Shown here one piece after another: positions 1-13,400 of a stretch of 64,000 bases of DNA. The DNA comes from Annona cherimola (lineage: Eukaryota > Streptophyta > Magnoliopsida > Magnoliales > Annonaceae): NCBI GenBank assembly GCA_030490835.1, contig CM059977.1, positions 19,015,335 through 19,079,334 on the forward strand, written 5' to 3'. The position numbers were made by a program, and so were the translations under genes. The notes beneath the pieces were generated by a model. It was given only the letters and a program-made list of their open reading frames with translations, was not told where the DNA came from and did no database searches. Each line of letters opens with the position of its first letter. Position 1 is the first letter of the stretch.

Positions 1-529
1 GATGCTATATCAATATACCAAAAAGATAACCAGCTAGAAAAAGTTACAATTTTGTAGGGATGGTAACTTCTCCTCTTGATATTTTTTTAAAAGAGCTTTT
101 TGCAATTTGTTTTAAGTCAACATCGATTTCATATCTGTTCTACATAAATTGAAATTGATTTTACAATTAAATATTTTATCACTAGTTTTTTTGTCATCAT
201 CTAAATCCTAACCCCCAAGAAAATTAAGCTCTAATACTAGTTGTATGAATAATCTTATCTAATAACAAAATAATGCAGAAAAAAAGAAAAAAACAAATCA
301 ACCATGGATTAACATGAAAAATCCATTTAAACATAGGTAAAAAAAAAGAAGAAAATTCACTATAGCAACAAAATTATAAGAGATGAAGAATTCAAAAAAA
401 AACTTTAAAACCCAATACATCCAGATAAAAAATATAAAAAGAACCAATTCTTACAAAGAAATAATATAAGAAAATTTTCACAAAATTACACACTTGTTAA
501 ACTGTAATCTAAACTCTTTGTTTATATAA
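1..529. other. AT-rich intergenic sequence, no gene seen
   Basis: Low-complexity A-rich DNA with many short poly-A tracts. No ORF of note and no terminal repeat that I can pair. Confidence 0.5.
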
Positions 530-785
530 TATAAAAATGGGCTCTAGCCCCAGGGCAACCCCCCGAGGCACAAATGACATCAATTGGGTGTTCAATTCCC
601 CCTAGTGTGTGAGTATTTCACAAATTCTCTATAGTGTGAGGGTATTTACTAATTCCCCCCAGGTGTGCAGGTGTTTATAGAAAAAATTTCTTCCATATTA
701 TAAGGGTTGTAAATATACTTGATTGTAACATCAATTGTCATGATTTATAAATACTAATAAAAAAGAAAGTCTAGGTTACATAAAC
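530..785 (+). mobile_element. tRNA-derived SINE
   Basis: A TAGCCCCAGGG stretch near 547 resembles a Pol III A box and GTTCAATTCCCC near 590 a B box. The body ends in a run near 745-785 with TTGTAACATCAATTGT followed by an A-rich tail. That 3' part matches the better-defined SINE at 37943-38147, so I place both in one family. The target duplication is not clear. Confidence 0.55.
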
Positions 786-1109
786 TAAGGCTTCATTTGA
801 AGTTGCTTTTGACTGGCACTTATGCCCTTTAGAAAGCTACAACGTGATAATTTTGAACAATGTTAGCAAAATAGAGCTAACTTTTCAACTAGGTTACACT
901 TTTTATGATAATTTTAATTAGAGGAAGCACTGAAGACGAAAGCTCGAAAATATCATTTCTATCAAAAGCGTTAACAAAATTTCTCATAAGGAAAAGTTGG
1001 CCCATACTGCACTCAAATGAGTCCCAAATAGGATTAGTAACCCAAACCCACATTGAACTAGTGATTAATAGGATGCGAAAAACAGCATTAGTCAACTACG
1101 TATGGGTTG

Positions 1110-1700
1110 CACAAAACTAGAGGCGCAAATCGGGTCAGGTTGACTTAAGTTGGGATAAATATAACCCTAACCTATCTTATGAAATCTCAACTCAACCTTA
1201 TTTTTCACACTTTAACCCAACCATATTTTAATTTTTAACTTTATAAAAATTGATTCGGTTTGGGTTAGCTATTGGGATAATAGATATATAATATTTAAAA
1301 ATATTTTTCTTAATTAAATCTATTTTAAAATATAAAATTATATGAAATAATAAAAATTAATCTCTTTATAGGAATACTTTCCAATTTATAACTTAGAAAA
1401 TGTTACAATTGCTAAATAATTTTATTTCAAAGTAATAATGTCTAATTAATTTTTATGTATTATATGATAATGTAAGATTATTTGTTAATAATTTATTATA
1501 TTGTTGGCTAATATATGAAATCTGGTTAGGTCAAGTTGACAATCATACAACACAAACTAAATTACTTTTAAAATCGGGTCTATTCGAATTGGGTTATATA
1601 ATTTATTTTTTAAAAAATGCATAACCCAGTCCTACTATATATCGAGTTAGATTAGTTCAATTTGGTTAAAACCAACCTTATTTATACCCGTGCACAAAAC
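1110..1700. mobile_element. Decayed hAT-like relic (GGGTCAGGTTGAC type)
   Basis: The left end GGGTCAGGTTGAC and the repeated ggttTGGGTTAGCTATTGGG-like phrases resemble the elements near 15 kb and 28.2 kb. The right end is eroded near 1625-1690. No target duplication was found, so the boundaries are approximate. Confidence 0.25.
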
Positions 1701-2260
1701 CGATGCACAACTTGGCGTGAAACGCCATGCATGAGTGTTATTTCCTCAAAGCATGGACCCTGTCGAGGTGACGTCGTCAATTTCTTGTTTCTCATCAACT
1801 CACTTTCAAATGACATGGACTGCCAGATCAATAAATCAATTTCTTCGCTGCCTCGATCCTTGTGTCTTCCTCATTGTCCAGTCTTTTCAAAAATTAGATC
1901 ATTCGTCGTATAACTGGTCGGAGGGATATAAGGTGTTTGGATGATATGAATAATAAATGCTGTTAGGATATAACAATTTGAATTGAGAATAAAAAGAAAT
2001 GTTATATTAGAAATGTAAAAAGTTGTATACAAAAGCTGTATTTTTTTATTAGTATATATTTTACATTATATTGTAACGTGTATTATAATCAAGCTCTAAA
2101 ACAATTCTTACAAGTTTTCAAAATAGGACTAAAAGTTTCCAAATATCAAGAAGGGAAACTAAAGTTCCCAAATATCAATAGAGAGACAATGATCCTAAAT
2201 TACCTATACTTAGATACCAAATCATAACTTTATACAAATGAGTGATAAAATAGATATGTG
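1701..2260. other. Intergenic sequence, no gene seen
   Basis: Two short plus-strand reading frames around 1662-1944 resemble no family I know and have no splice or start context. The rest is AT-rich. Confidence 0.4.
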
Positions 2261-2261
2261 A

Positions 2262-2620
2262 TTAAATATACCTAGGTGCACCTGGGTGTATTATACCTAT
2301 TTTTTATTTTTTATATAATGATTAATCTAAGTGTATTTAACATATATATCAAGTTTACCATTTTTGATGATTTATAGATATTTTTAGATTTTTTAAAATT
2401 AGTGGCATTTTTCTTAATTTAAAACTACTAAAATGTGTGATCAAAAAAGTAACTAAAATGTCACTGATTTTAAAAAATTCAAAAATATCTACAAATATTC
2501 AAAAATTGTAAAACTTAATACACATATTAAATATACTTAGATTGGCAATTGTATAAAAAATTTAAAAAATAGATTTTTACACCCGAGTTTACCGAAGCTA
2601 AATGCATCAAGCTATATAGG
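2262..2620. mobile_element. Relic of the CCCGGG-type MITE family
   Basis: The left end reads TAGGTGCACCTGGGTGTA and the right end ACACCCGAGTTTACCG. Between them lie the AT-rich inverted arms (about 2325-2425 against 2445-2545) shared with the elements at 19.7-24.3 kb. The palindrome has decayed and no target duplication is visible. Confidence 0.5.
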
Positions 2621-2720
2621 AATAGGGCCCGATAAAACACCCTCACATGGCTTTAAACCTAGGACCTACCAAGGAGGAGATACCAACCCCTACCATTGTG
2701 ATAATACATTAGACTCCAAG
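2621..2720 (-). mobile_element. Possible SINE head in minus orientation
   Basis: Read on the minus strand, about 2640-2705 gives GGTAGGGGTTGGTATCTCC and later TCCTAGGTTTAAAGCC, spaced like A and B boxes of a tRNA-derived SINE. No A-rich tail or target duplication is visible, so this is weak. Confidence 0.25.
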
Positions 2721-3192
2721 AAAGCTATATTAAGAGCACGGAAGTTATCTTATACACATCTCATTCGACATATTAAGATAACTTAGAACACTCTTAACTA
2801 ATTAATTAATATCACAATGCACTCTTTTAAATCTTTAAGGAGAATTAAATCTTTATGGATTAGTTGGGATAAAAAAAATATTTATGAATTATGTTTTTAT
2901 AAAAAGATCATCATATACACTACAATTGAATCTTAAGTAAATAAATATCAAGAAATAAGCTTCAAAAAAAAGAGATGATGTTTGGGAAGATGTAAAAGAA
3001 AAATAAGAAAATATGAATTACAAAATTAAAAAAGTAAGAGAGTGATGTAATATACTAAGAGTAATAATTAGAGGTAAAAAAAATAAACTTAAAATAGATA
3101 GAGTAGTAATAAGGAAAGACGTAAAACAAATATTTGAAATATTAAGGTAATAATAAAAAAAGTAGAGTAATTAAGTATCTGAGATATCTAAT
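2721..3192. other. A-rich intergenic sequence, no gene seen
   Basis: Loosely similar to the arms of Harbinger-type MITEs (the stretch 2970-3170 has the same purine-rich texture), but without recognisable ends. Confidence 0.35.
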
Positions 3193-3195
3193 TAT

Positions 3196-3475
3196 GGGTG
3201 TGTTGGAAATTTATAGAAAATGTTAAGTTAAAACCTTTCAATCTAAAATTTTTCACTCTTCACAACTATCATGTTTTTTAATTATTTTTTCACACTTTCC
3301 TATACAACTACCTTACTTTTCAATCATTTCTACACAACTATCCACGTAACTAACCTCTGTATTTTAACATTATCCTCTTTACTACTCATCATTATCCATA
3401 TCATATCACATCATTTGACAACTTTTACTCTCCAAAACTTTTCATTAAAAATTTTATTCATTACCAAACACACCC
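3196..3475 (-). mobile_element. Harbinger/Tourist-like MITE, GGGTGTGTTTGG family, copy 1
   Basis: Terminal inverted repeats GGGTGTGTTGG and CCAAACACACCC bound 280 bp. They are flanked by TAT at 3193-3195 and 3476-3478, a 3-bp target duplication. The body is the reverse complement of the copies at 20441 and 48803. The protein reading frame inside it is meaningless. Confidence 0.8.
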
Positions 3476-3789
3476 TATATCAAAAAATGTACAAGAAAAT
3501 GTAGAAAGTTTATCAAATTGAATAAAAATTGAATTATTTTCAAATTTAATAAACATTAAATTATTTTCTAGTTTTCAAAAGTATCTCAATATTATTCTAA
3601 TGTGATTCCTATAATGAAAATTTTTTTTATTACGTCAAGGGAGACAACACTCTTTATAAGTATCCTAATACTGGCACATATGCCTGATGTGAAACCAATT
3701 GGCCTATGCTAAATTCACAGTTCCTATAATAATTAAAATCATTATACTAAAATTTAAATAAAAAAAAAAATTAAATCAATCCAAATTGA

Positions 3790-4095
3790 TTGCCTATGGC
3801 TCCCATCTATAGAAGTCGCATTCATGGTACGCTTAATGATAAGTCTAATATCGTGCATCGACTAGAGTCTACTTCAGTGTTTCCAAATGAGGAGAGATTC
3901 TCAGCTTTCCTCGGCAAAAGTGGTTTCGTCTCCAAATGATATATACAAGAATACAAACAAAAAGTTAAGGTGATTTCGAGAATGATGGAAACATACCACC
4001 TCAAACTGCGGAGCCCCCCAATATTGTTGTTCAGCTGTTGTGAGTTGGGATCTGCGATTTGATTATTCATATTAGATATATTATGACCACCCATT
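3790..4095 (-). pseudogene. Unrecognised ORF fragment ending in an EAR-like LDLSLSV motif
   Basis: A minus-strand ATG at 4094 opens MGGHNISNMNNQIADPNSQQ, an Asn/Gln-rich start. The frame continues to a TGA at 3822-3824. A later stretch reads KPLLPRKAENLSSFGN and ends TILDLSLSVP, which resembles the LxLxL repressor motif of plant transcription factors. A GTGGTATG donor-like site near 3995 suggests two exons of a broken gene. No domain is recognisable, and it may be chance. Confidence 0.18.
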
Positions 4096-4547
4096 TAAAA
4101 TCAATCAGAACTGAAAGCCAACCCCAAACCATATTTAATGTGCTACAATCATAATCAAGAGTCATGAATCATGACAAAAGCGCACCAGATTCTAGAATGC
4201 ATGATATCCCCCATCCAGAGCAATGTATGTTCGAACTTCGTATAGTGCCATTTTCATCTTCCTGAATTTCGGCCAGTATATCCATGCAACAATTGTCTAT
4301 TCGGTTTTTGATACAATACAAGGCCCCACGCCTTTTCGTGCGGTTCATACTTCATATTGTTATTCTAAAAAAAAAAAAAAATTGGTCATTTGCCTCTCTA
4401 TCTTTTCCTGTGGTTTTGTAATTTTATCCGTAACTATTAAATTTGTGAAACACACCTTTCCTGGTGAACTTATGAAATTAAGCCCCAGTTGGAGTGTTGT
4501 TCCCAAATTCCAACCATAGAATTATGAAGTAAAACTGCAGAATTGGA

Positions 4548-4578
<31 letters not shown>

Positions 4579-6310
4579 CACACAAATAAAACTATTTTTT
4601 TCTTTATTCAATGTTTTTCTAATTATGAATTAAAAACTAAAATTTTCGATTTTCATATTTATAACTAGACATGAATAATGACTACAGGCCACAGCGGAAT
4701 GACCGAATGTGTTTTTTTTTTTCAAAAAAAAAAAAAAACTTTTTTTTGGGTCAGGGTTGGAGGCAGAGGGAATTCTCTGATGTGATACCAACACACAGAG
4801 TGGCGGGCCGTGTAACTTTGGGATATGCGAATCGTCATTTGCGGACCATGTTTTATTAATTCCTTTTATTTGTGTTTGATTGCAATGGACAGGTAAGGGA
4901 CAAAGGTAGGCAAGGAGGAAAAATCCATAGCAGTGTAGGAAGGGCAAAGAAAGGTATCATAAGTGGGCAACACCATTCCGGATTTCTAGCCCATATTCCA
5001 TGGATAAGACCCATATATCTCTAATTAATGACTATGCAATTAAGCTAATGTCGATCTTCAAAAACGTTCATCTTCTTGTCACCTGGGGGCTAGAGATTTC
5101 ATTCGAATTAATGACCCAAGGCTTTAATTAAGAGATCAATGCTCTGCATTGATTAGCTTTTAAAATTATTCTTTACCACGGGTTTTGCTACTTTAGCAGA
5201 CCGTATGATTTCACTTTCCACGTCGCCCATGTCCTACTCAATGCACAGGTTTTCTCCATCGAGCGGATTTTTCCTTTTTTTTTTTTTTTTTTTGGATCGG
5301 CATAGAACGGATTATTGGACTTGCAAACATAATGAAATAATTCAATGTAACCATGACTTACCAGGATCACCTGCATTATTACATTCTTTAGAGTAATGTC
5401 ACACGTACGATGGAAAAAATAATTAAGTGCATAAATGTTTTTTGAAGAAATTAAGTAAATACACATAACAAGATTAAGGCATTAATTATACTCGACTACA
5501 CTTCAAAGAGACTTCGTTTTCAAGTGTTATTCTGACAAACAAATACAGAAGTAAAACGAATGAATTTGAAACTAGAATTAGACATATTTATAATCTTGTC
5601 ATGGTGGATGAAAATTAAATTTAATAAGAAATACTATTAGTATTTGCTTTATAGCAATCACAAAAGACATCATTATGCAGAAGTACAAGGGATTTCAGCA
5701 CGAGAGAAAAAATAACACATGATACGCGGGCAATGATTATAGGATATCTCTCAAAAAAATGATTATAGGATAGTGATAATAACGCAACTAGTTATTACTT
5801 AACTGAGTAATAACTCCTTACTTTCTATATGTTAAAATATTTTAATTCAATATTAACTATGTATAATATTCTTCTATATATTTATGATATCAAAATTCAC
5901 TTTGACTAGAACATAAATTTTATATCCATTCTCAAATAATATTAAATAATTAGATATAAGTTTCTAATCAAAGTGAATTTTTCGACCATAAATATATATG
6001 CATACAGAATAATATTATTAATGATTAAGATATAAAAATATTTTTTAAAATAAAAAAAATGCTTGGCTAAGTAACAGTCCGAATTGTATATGATTGTCAC
6101 CCATGACTATAATATCTGAAAAATAGAGTAATTCCCCAGAAACATGAGTACAGTATTGTATACAAATGATTGTTTTTTATATTTTCAACATTAAAATACT
6201 CCTATATTAAAAATCTTTAAAAAAAATCTATGTATGTCCAAAAACGGTAAAACTTGATTTAGATATTAAATACGCTTAGATAAATACCTATATCCGAAGA
6301 AACAAACAAA
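4096..6310. other. Intergenic sequence with microsatellites, no gene seen
   Basis: Contains an A tract and (CA)n run at about 4546-4584, poly-A/poly-T blocks at about 4712-4746 and a poly-T at 5274-5293. Several short frames here do not resemble proteins. Sequence from about 6140 is the left part of the AT-rich element that continues into the tandem array. Confidence 0.4.
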
Positions 6311-6765
6311 ACAATGTTTATATATATACATATATTTAAAAATGTAAAATTTGATTTATATGTTAAACACACTTAAATAAACAAGTATATAAAGAAAAAG
6401 CAAAAAAAAAAATAGTAAACTTTTTAAGATAGACTAAGTAAGTCATTATTTAACCGGAGCAAACAATGTTTATATATATACACATATTTAAAAATGTAAA
6501 ATTTGATTGATATGTTAAACACACTTAAATAAACAAGTATATAAAGAAAAAGTAAAAAAAAATAATAATAAACTTTTTAATATGGACTAAGTAAGTCATT
6601 ATTTAACCCGAGCAAACAATGTTTATATATATACACATATTTAAAAAAGTAAAATTTAATTTATATGTTAAACATACTTAAATAAACAAGTATATAAAAA
6701 AAATAAAAAAATTAGTGAACTTTTTAACATGGACTAAGTAAGTCATTATTTAACCCGAGCAAACA
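6311..6765. repeat. Tandem triplication, unit about 152 bp
   Basis: Three units start at 6311, 6463 and 6616 with ACAATGTTTATATATATAC. Each ends in GACTAAGTAAGTCATTATTT followed by AACC(G/C)GAGC. Divergence is only a few percent, so the array is fairly young. The same end sequence recurs once near 63540-63590, showing the unit is part of a dispersed element. Confidence 0.85.
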
Positions 6766-7452
6766 GGATCATTAAATATAACACATGAAACTGATAAAAT
6801 ATATAAGACGTGAGGGTTAAAATATTTGATTTTTGCATCATCTACATATAGTTGGATTAATATTATAAAGGGTTTAGAGTGGATATGAAACTATTAAAAT
6901 TTGAAAATAAAAAATATAATATATGAAAATTTTAAAATATTTGATCTTTGGCATCATCACTAAATATGGTTGGATTAATATTATAAAAGATTTAGATATT
7001 AAAAAATCATATGAGAAATGAAAAAAGCAACCATTTGTATATACCACTTCATGCAAACATTTACAGGAAATCACTCTCAATAAATATTTGTAAGGATTTT
7101 AGACCATCAAATACAAAAGGACGGCACCGCATCTGGCTCGTAGCTGAGGGCGTCGAGAATTCATCAAGTTCTGCCCTGCAAATAATTTTTACCGGCTAAA
7201 ACTTTCATATTGGCGACAGAACACATGGATCAATCAACGTAGTGAAAATTCTTTTTTTTTTAAAAAAAAATTACCTGTAGATAACAATCTATCTCTTACT
7301 ATTGAAAATAATAAAAAATAATAATAATAAGCAAAAGAAAGAATTTACAAGTCTCTTGTCGAGCTAACAAGGGGTTTTGGTATGAGTAACTAGGGACCCT
7401 CACAAATACTATACATGTTCACACAAATTAAACTCGATAGGCTCTAAATAAA

Positions 7453-10400
7453 TCATTCCACACTTATCATGAGAGACTGAAATGGCATCCTTTTAATCTC
7501 CACCATTGTTGAATGTTCTTCGTTTAGAGGCTGCTTCCATGGCTCCCCATCCATCTGCATGTATGTTCGTGGACACGATCCGCTTCTAATTTCCAATCTT
7601 ATTGCAGCCGCCTGGAAAATAACAAATCCATCGCCGCTAAGTATTTTGATTAGAATATACAAGTTGCCCGTAAATTTTATCCACTTGCCACCATCGATTT
7701 CGCTATCACCATGCACAATGTGATCCGCAACAGCAAGATAACCACTGATCAGAGATTCGGACCAGGGTGCCTTGTGCATACAGTTACCCGGAGGCGCCCT
7801 ATGGGTTGGCAGCTCATTCCAAGAGACCAACATATATGGAAAGATAGACGGATGAAGCCAGCATGCCAGCAAGGTCATCAGTCAGCATATGGTGTAATTT
7901 GTCTCGCCCAAACAATGAGAAGCTCAAACAGTTAAAGTAGATGGTCGATATTTTCTTGATGACCAGCACAAGTAATAGAAAATCAATATTGAGACTTCTC
8001 AAAGAGGTCAAAACCCAAAAATTACACCCACCCACCCACACACGCACACACACAAAAAGTGATATTTATTTGGTATTGGTTGTCAACTGTTCCTCATCCT
8101 TAAAGGTGAATATAAAAATTTCAGGTTAAGAGTTCCTAAAGGTCTTTAATCTGTGCTGTTTGTCGAATGTGTAGATGTGAACAGGAATGGAGATTCTAGG
8201 CAGCCGTACTAGTCATGCCCTAGTCTTGCTAAGGTGACTGATTGTGTTATTTGTGTACGTCTCAAGGTTGGAGACATGTGACTACTTCATATTTTTATCT
8301 TCTTTCCCAGAAAATAGAGAGAAAACTTGAGATATTTGGGAATGTGTTGTGACTCTGAAATAATAAAAACAAGTATTCAATTACACCACATTGTCTAGAT
8401 AAATCAAGTATTTTAAATGAAAATATAGATCTTGCTAACAGACAGGCGCACACGGAGTATTGATTTATTAAGGTAGGTCCTGGCTTTCTTCAAGTCTAGA
8501 AGAAGAACATTCTTTTCAGATAGTTCATTCCATGGAAGCCTTAAGACACTGGCAAAAACATGCAACTTGTGGCAACATGAACATCTAGATGAGGCTGATG
8601 AGAACAAGACGGTTGACATAGTTTCATTACCTGTGCCATATGCTTGGCAGTGATGAGCTCAACCATAACGAATGAAGCATGCCATGCTTGCTTTAGACCA
8701 AAGATTTCAAGTAGCCCATCATCAACATGAGCTTCAACAAATCCTTTCTAAAAACGAAAACAAAAAAGACAATTTTCAACAATAATATCCTAGAAAGAAA
8801 CATATAGAATGAGTTGCCATCCATGTACAGAGTGCTCAACTACTCATTCCCAACAATAGTGTTGTTTGTACACTCCTTCAGAACATTTCAAATTTTGGCC
8901 ATCTCATTCCACTCATTAACTATTAATGCTCATTTATACCATGAGTCTTGTTCAATGTCCATGAGATAAACCTTTCAGTGCATGTTTTAAGCAGAAAATT
9001 ATCCTGAGAAAAGAATTTCATAAGATCGAATCCTAATACGTAACTCATTGCAGACTTGTCCAATTATAGCCTAACAAAAATATGCTCTCATCTATGCATC
9101 AATTGATGAGCCACTCACACTAGAGACCAGAACAATTTGCCAAAATTAATCCTCTTTCTTGAAATAACATTTGGAAAAGCTCATACGCAGCAGATGAAAT
9201 ATACCTCTTCCAAGTATTTTGGTTTTGGATGACCCCATGGATTTCTTCCACTTCCATAATTATGAAGATTTAAAGCAACAATCGATCTAACACTGCAAGC
9301 AGGAAAACCGCTGAGATGAAACAAAAAGTTTGGGTGGCGGTAATGAATGTAGAGATGAAACGAAAAGATGGAATAAAAACAGCTGAGTTGAGAAGACATC
9401 AATAAATAGAGATGATGAACAAGAGGAAAAGATGAGATTAGAGCATTGAGACAATAAGCGAGAAGACATAGCATAAAAAAAAGGAGAACAAAGAGTTACT
9501 CACCAATATCTGGTATATTTTCCATATAGATTAATACTAACAGGTAAGCATAATATCTCAAATTTGCAACTATAATTTCCATTCAGGCAAGATCAACTAC
9601 CACAGATGATAAACTTATCTGAATCATGGAAAGAGAATACCGACCCTCTTTCTGAAAATGTCCTCCTTTTTTCTTATAATTAGAAAGATAACAATAACAA
9701 TGATGGTCGTGAATATGATGATCAGCATTATTATCATTCGTAAGAAAATATTTTTCCAAAAATAAGGTTATTTTTGTAAGTTTCTGAAATAAGGTTATTA
9801 GAATCGTAAGACTTCATTGCGCAAATGATGTTGATTTTTTCCATTTCTACCTTCCTTTTTGTATATACGTAAAGGTATTTTTGACATTACATATGTATTT
9901 AAAGGTGTTTTTTAACACCATTAGGGGTGAGGGTTTAAAATAGGGGTGTTAATGGTTATGGTTAACCCGTCAACCTGCTCGTCCAACTCGTTTATGTTGA
10001 AATTTTTGAATAAATGGGTTATGATCCGTCAACCCGTTCAACTATTTAATTAAATAAATGGACTGGGGTTGAGATTTTATAAACCATCAACCATTTAATA
10101 ATCTGTTTAACCTGTTCAACTTTTTTAACTCTTTTAACCATTAAAATTATATATAAATCCCTTGGTCATTTCCTCCGCTAAGTTTTCCTCACACCACCTA
10201 ATTTTTATTTTTCCACAACTGCCCTAATTCTATTTTTCTATTATTGCCCTATTTTCATTTTTCGTGCATCAAAAATACCATCTCGCCTCTCCCTACGAGA
10301 TCATCGTCTACCAGAGTTTAGGCCTTCAAATCTTTTGCTATACAACCTGTCAACCCCTTTATTAAAGTGGTTAGAGTTGAAATTTTTTTTAATCGGTTAA

Positions 10401-13400
10401 TAAACAGACTAGGATTGTGATGATTTAAATGCGCTGGGATTAGGATTGAGTTCCAACATGTCCAACCCAATCCATTAACACTCCTAGTTTAAAACGCAAA
10501 AACCAAAACTTCATAGGGTCTAATATGCTAATACGTAAACTTTGGGTCCAAAATGCAAACATGCAAAGTTAGAGAGTTTATGGTACAAATTCCTCACATA
10601 AATGAACATCTAGGAATCTACATGTACAAAACGCGTACATAGTCAAAATGAAATAAAAAACACCAGCCTAAAAACTTTCCAAAGCAAAGAAAAAGATACC
10701 TCTGCACAGAGGCTTGGGATGGACTTGGCAAAAGAAGGAAAGAAACAAAGTGTTGAATAGGACTTGCCTCGAAGGAATTCGAATCTGCTCCCATTCTGAG
10801 ATATTGGATCTTTTTATATGCATCCGTAAAATGCTGTTGAGTCCCCTGAATTCAAATTTTTAAGTGAAAATTAGCCTTACAAAGTTATCATATTACTACT
10901 AACTCATCCAATAAGACATGTCACCACTCATCAAACAAATTCATGACATTCCAAATTTCCGAGTGAAAGAATAGCAAGCTTTGCAAAACATTGACAAAAA
11001 GCAATAGAAAATTTTGAATTATCCTCTTGCAACTTGTAGAAAAGGTCATTCTATGAGTAACCAATTACACAATGCAGATAATGCAAAACAAAATCCTTCC
11101 AGGCATAATTATAACAAAACTGACAAGAGCTCGACTAATCTTCAAGAATGTCACCAAGTTGCCAGAATGATACAGTGGAGTATCATACTAGCAATGTCCT
11201 CAACAACTTAAAATTAGACGTCCATCGTGCAGATCACGGTGTTTATATCCACTGTTGCTAAAGAAAAAAAACCTACTTAAGGTTTGTAATCTCCCAAGAA
11301 CTTGGACACTTGACCATAAAATGCTCATATCAGACCCTTTGCAGACCACAAGACAATCAAACTGAACAATGTTGCCCAGGGAATGCTTAAAAATCAACAG
11401 GCGCAGCCCACATCCTGGTTTCCATTGAGGGATGGAGACTCACTTAAAGACATCAAACTGTTCAAAGGTCATGAAGCAACCAAGTAGCAGTCATTGGATG
11501 AAAGGTCTAACATCATTGGTGATCTATCCCTCATAAATAAAGTCCAATAGTTCACATCATATAGTTGATGATCTTCAGGACATTTCCGTTGATAACTAGG
11601 CCCACAATAAAGACCATCCAAATCACACATTTCGGACACCCATGATATAGATGAGAGGCAGCATGTGACCTTAAGTTTGCTCATCTTTGCAATAGCAAGA
11701 TGATATGTGGAGAGATCATTGACACACAATTCACAAGGCATTGCCTCATCACTCGGTGCATAAACTTTAATTTCTCATTGTTCTGTGTCTGGAGACTTCA
11801 CATACACATGCACTGCATGTGACTTACAAGGGCCACATGTAGGCACTAAATCGAGGTCAGGATTTTACTGCCAATACCAACTACAAAGGGAACATAAAGG
11901 AATTATGTGACCTGGTGATTTTAACATAAAGGAATTATGTGACCGGGTGATTTTACCTGGCTCAATATAAGCTTTCTCCACTCAATTAATCAAAGTATCT
12001 TCATTATATCATCAATGTCATGCCAGGCAAAATAGTAATCCAGATTGCAATTTGCAACAGGTTCACCCAAGTTGAAAAGGGAAATGCAGAATTTTCATTT
12101 TATGACTGAAATGAGGCATCAATTTGTATGGCAGCACACATGCGCTAAACACAAGGTATCAAGACAAATTGACAGAGAAGCTGACATTCCTCTCTCTGTT
12201 TAGTTTACAACTAGTTAGTTATTTCCAACAACCTAACAAGAAAGAATTGTATGATTGAGAAGTCAACCATGCAAAGTGAAAATTTTGGTTGCTAGAAATG
12301 ATGTATTGATCTTAGCCAACATAGAAACCAGGGACTAAAATATTCTTTTTAGTTCAATAGTTTCTAGCTGAAGGATCAACAGAAAACATTCATTTAGAAC
12401 ACAAAAATTCAATCTGTTTGCAGTGAAAGAGATGGCATACCTTAGTTTGGGATTGCTTACACAAGGTGTACAAAACCATCCTTGGGAGCATGTATATCCA
12501 GAGTAGATCAACTGTAGAAAAGTATGTTCATTTGTTACTTTTTTTATTTTGACATATAAAATAAGCACAAGCACACTTCCACGAAAAGATGGATAACAAT
12601 TTAGTCACTAAATAGTGGATGGGGAGAGAACCAACAAGCAATTGCATGAACAACAGAACAGGAAAAAGACAAGCTTATACTGTCAGCAGCAATCTATGTA
12701 GAAGGACAATGAGCAAGCAAGTGCACCCCGGTAGCAAGCAAACATGCCTCAATTTTATTTATCAACTAGTATATGAATTAAAAGCAACTGGTCAAGGGAG
12801 GTGCCTATACAGAGCATACCTTATTTGCAATTGGACCTCGTGCAAGGTATGGTTTTTCATCACGTAAATGATGGAACCCATAAGCAATTTGTGCATCCAT
12901 TCCTGTACAAAATAAACAAAAAAGGAGAATTAAGAACCTCTTTCTTAGGATACTAGAAAGACATCCACGGTCTTCCAATTTAAAATTGTTTTTTTTAAAA
13001 AAAAATTAGGCTACAGAATCAATTTCAGCAATCAGCATGCATTTTTTGCCTTCTTCCCAACCCCATATACTCGTTCTAAAGAGAAGAACAAGGATCATCA
13101 ATGAGTACTATTGTGATGCCACAGTTTTTCCAAAAGATGGATCCTGATAGGGGTGGCAAACACACTGCATAAATGGCTCCCATCCATTCTTATCTAATGT
13201 GGCATTCAGGTAAATATGGTGTGTTTATTTGGAAAAATAAAAGGGATATAAATATCTTTTACTCATTTCCCATCCTTTCTAATTGATGACACATTTAACT
13301 ATCCCAGAACCATATTCTTTCCATCAAAAGAAACTATCAGTTTTATCTAGGGGTGGGAATCGGGGCGGGTCGGGTCGGGTCAGGGTGTGCCCAACCCTGA

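Noticed and set aside
590..605. B-box-like site as part of a tRNA gene
   Set aside because: No acceptor stem or anticodon arm can be paired around it; it fits a SINE head instead.
4546..4590. (CA)n and A tracts as a possible regulatory element
   Set aside because: A simple microsatellite with no nearby gene.
7711..8129. Plus-strand ORFs over the last DGK exon
   Set aside because: Antisense shadows of the exon and its intron; no known motif.
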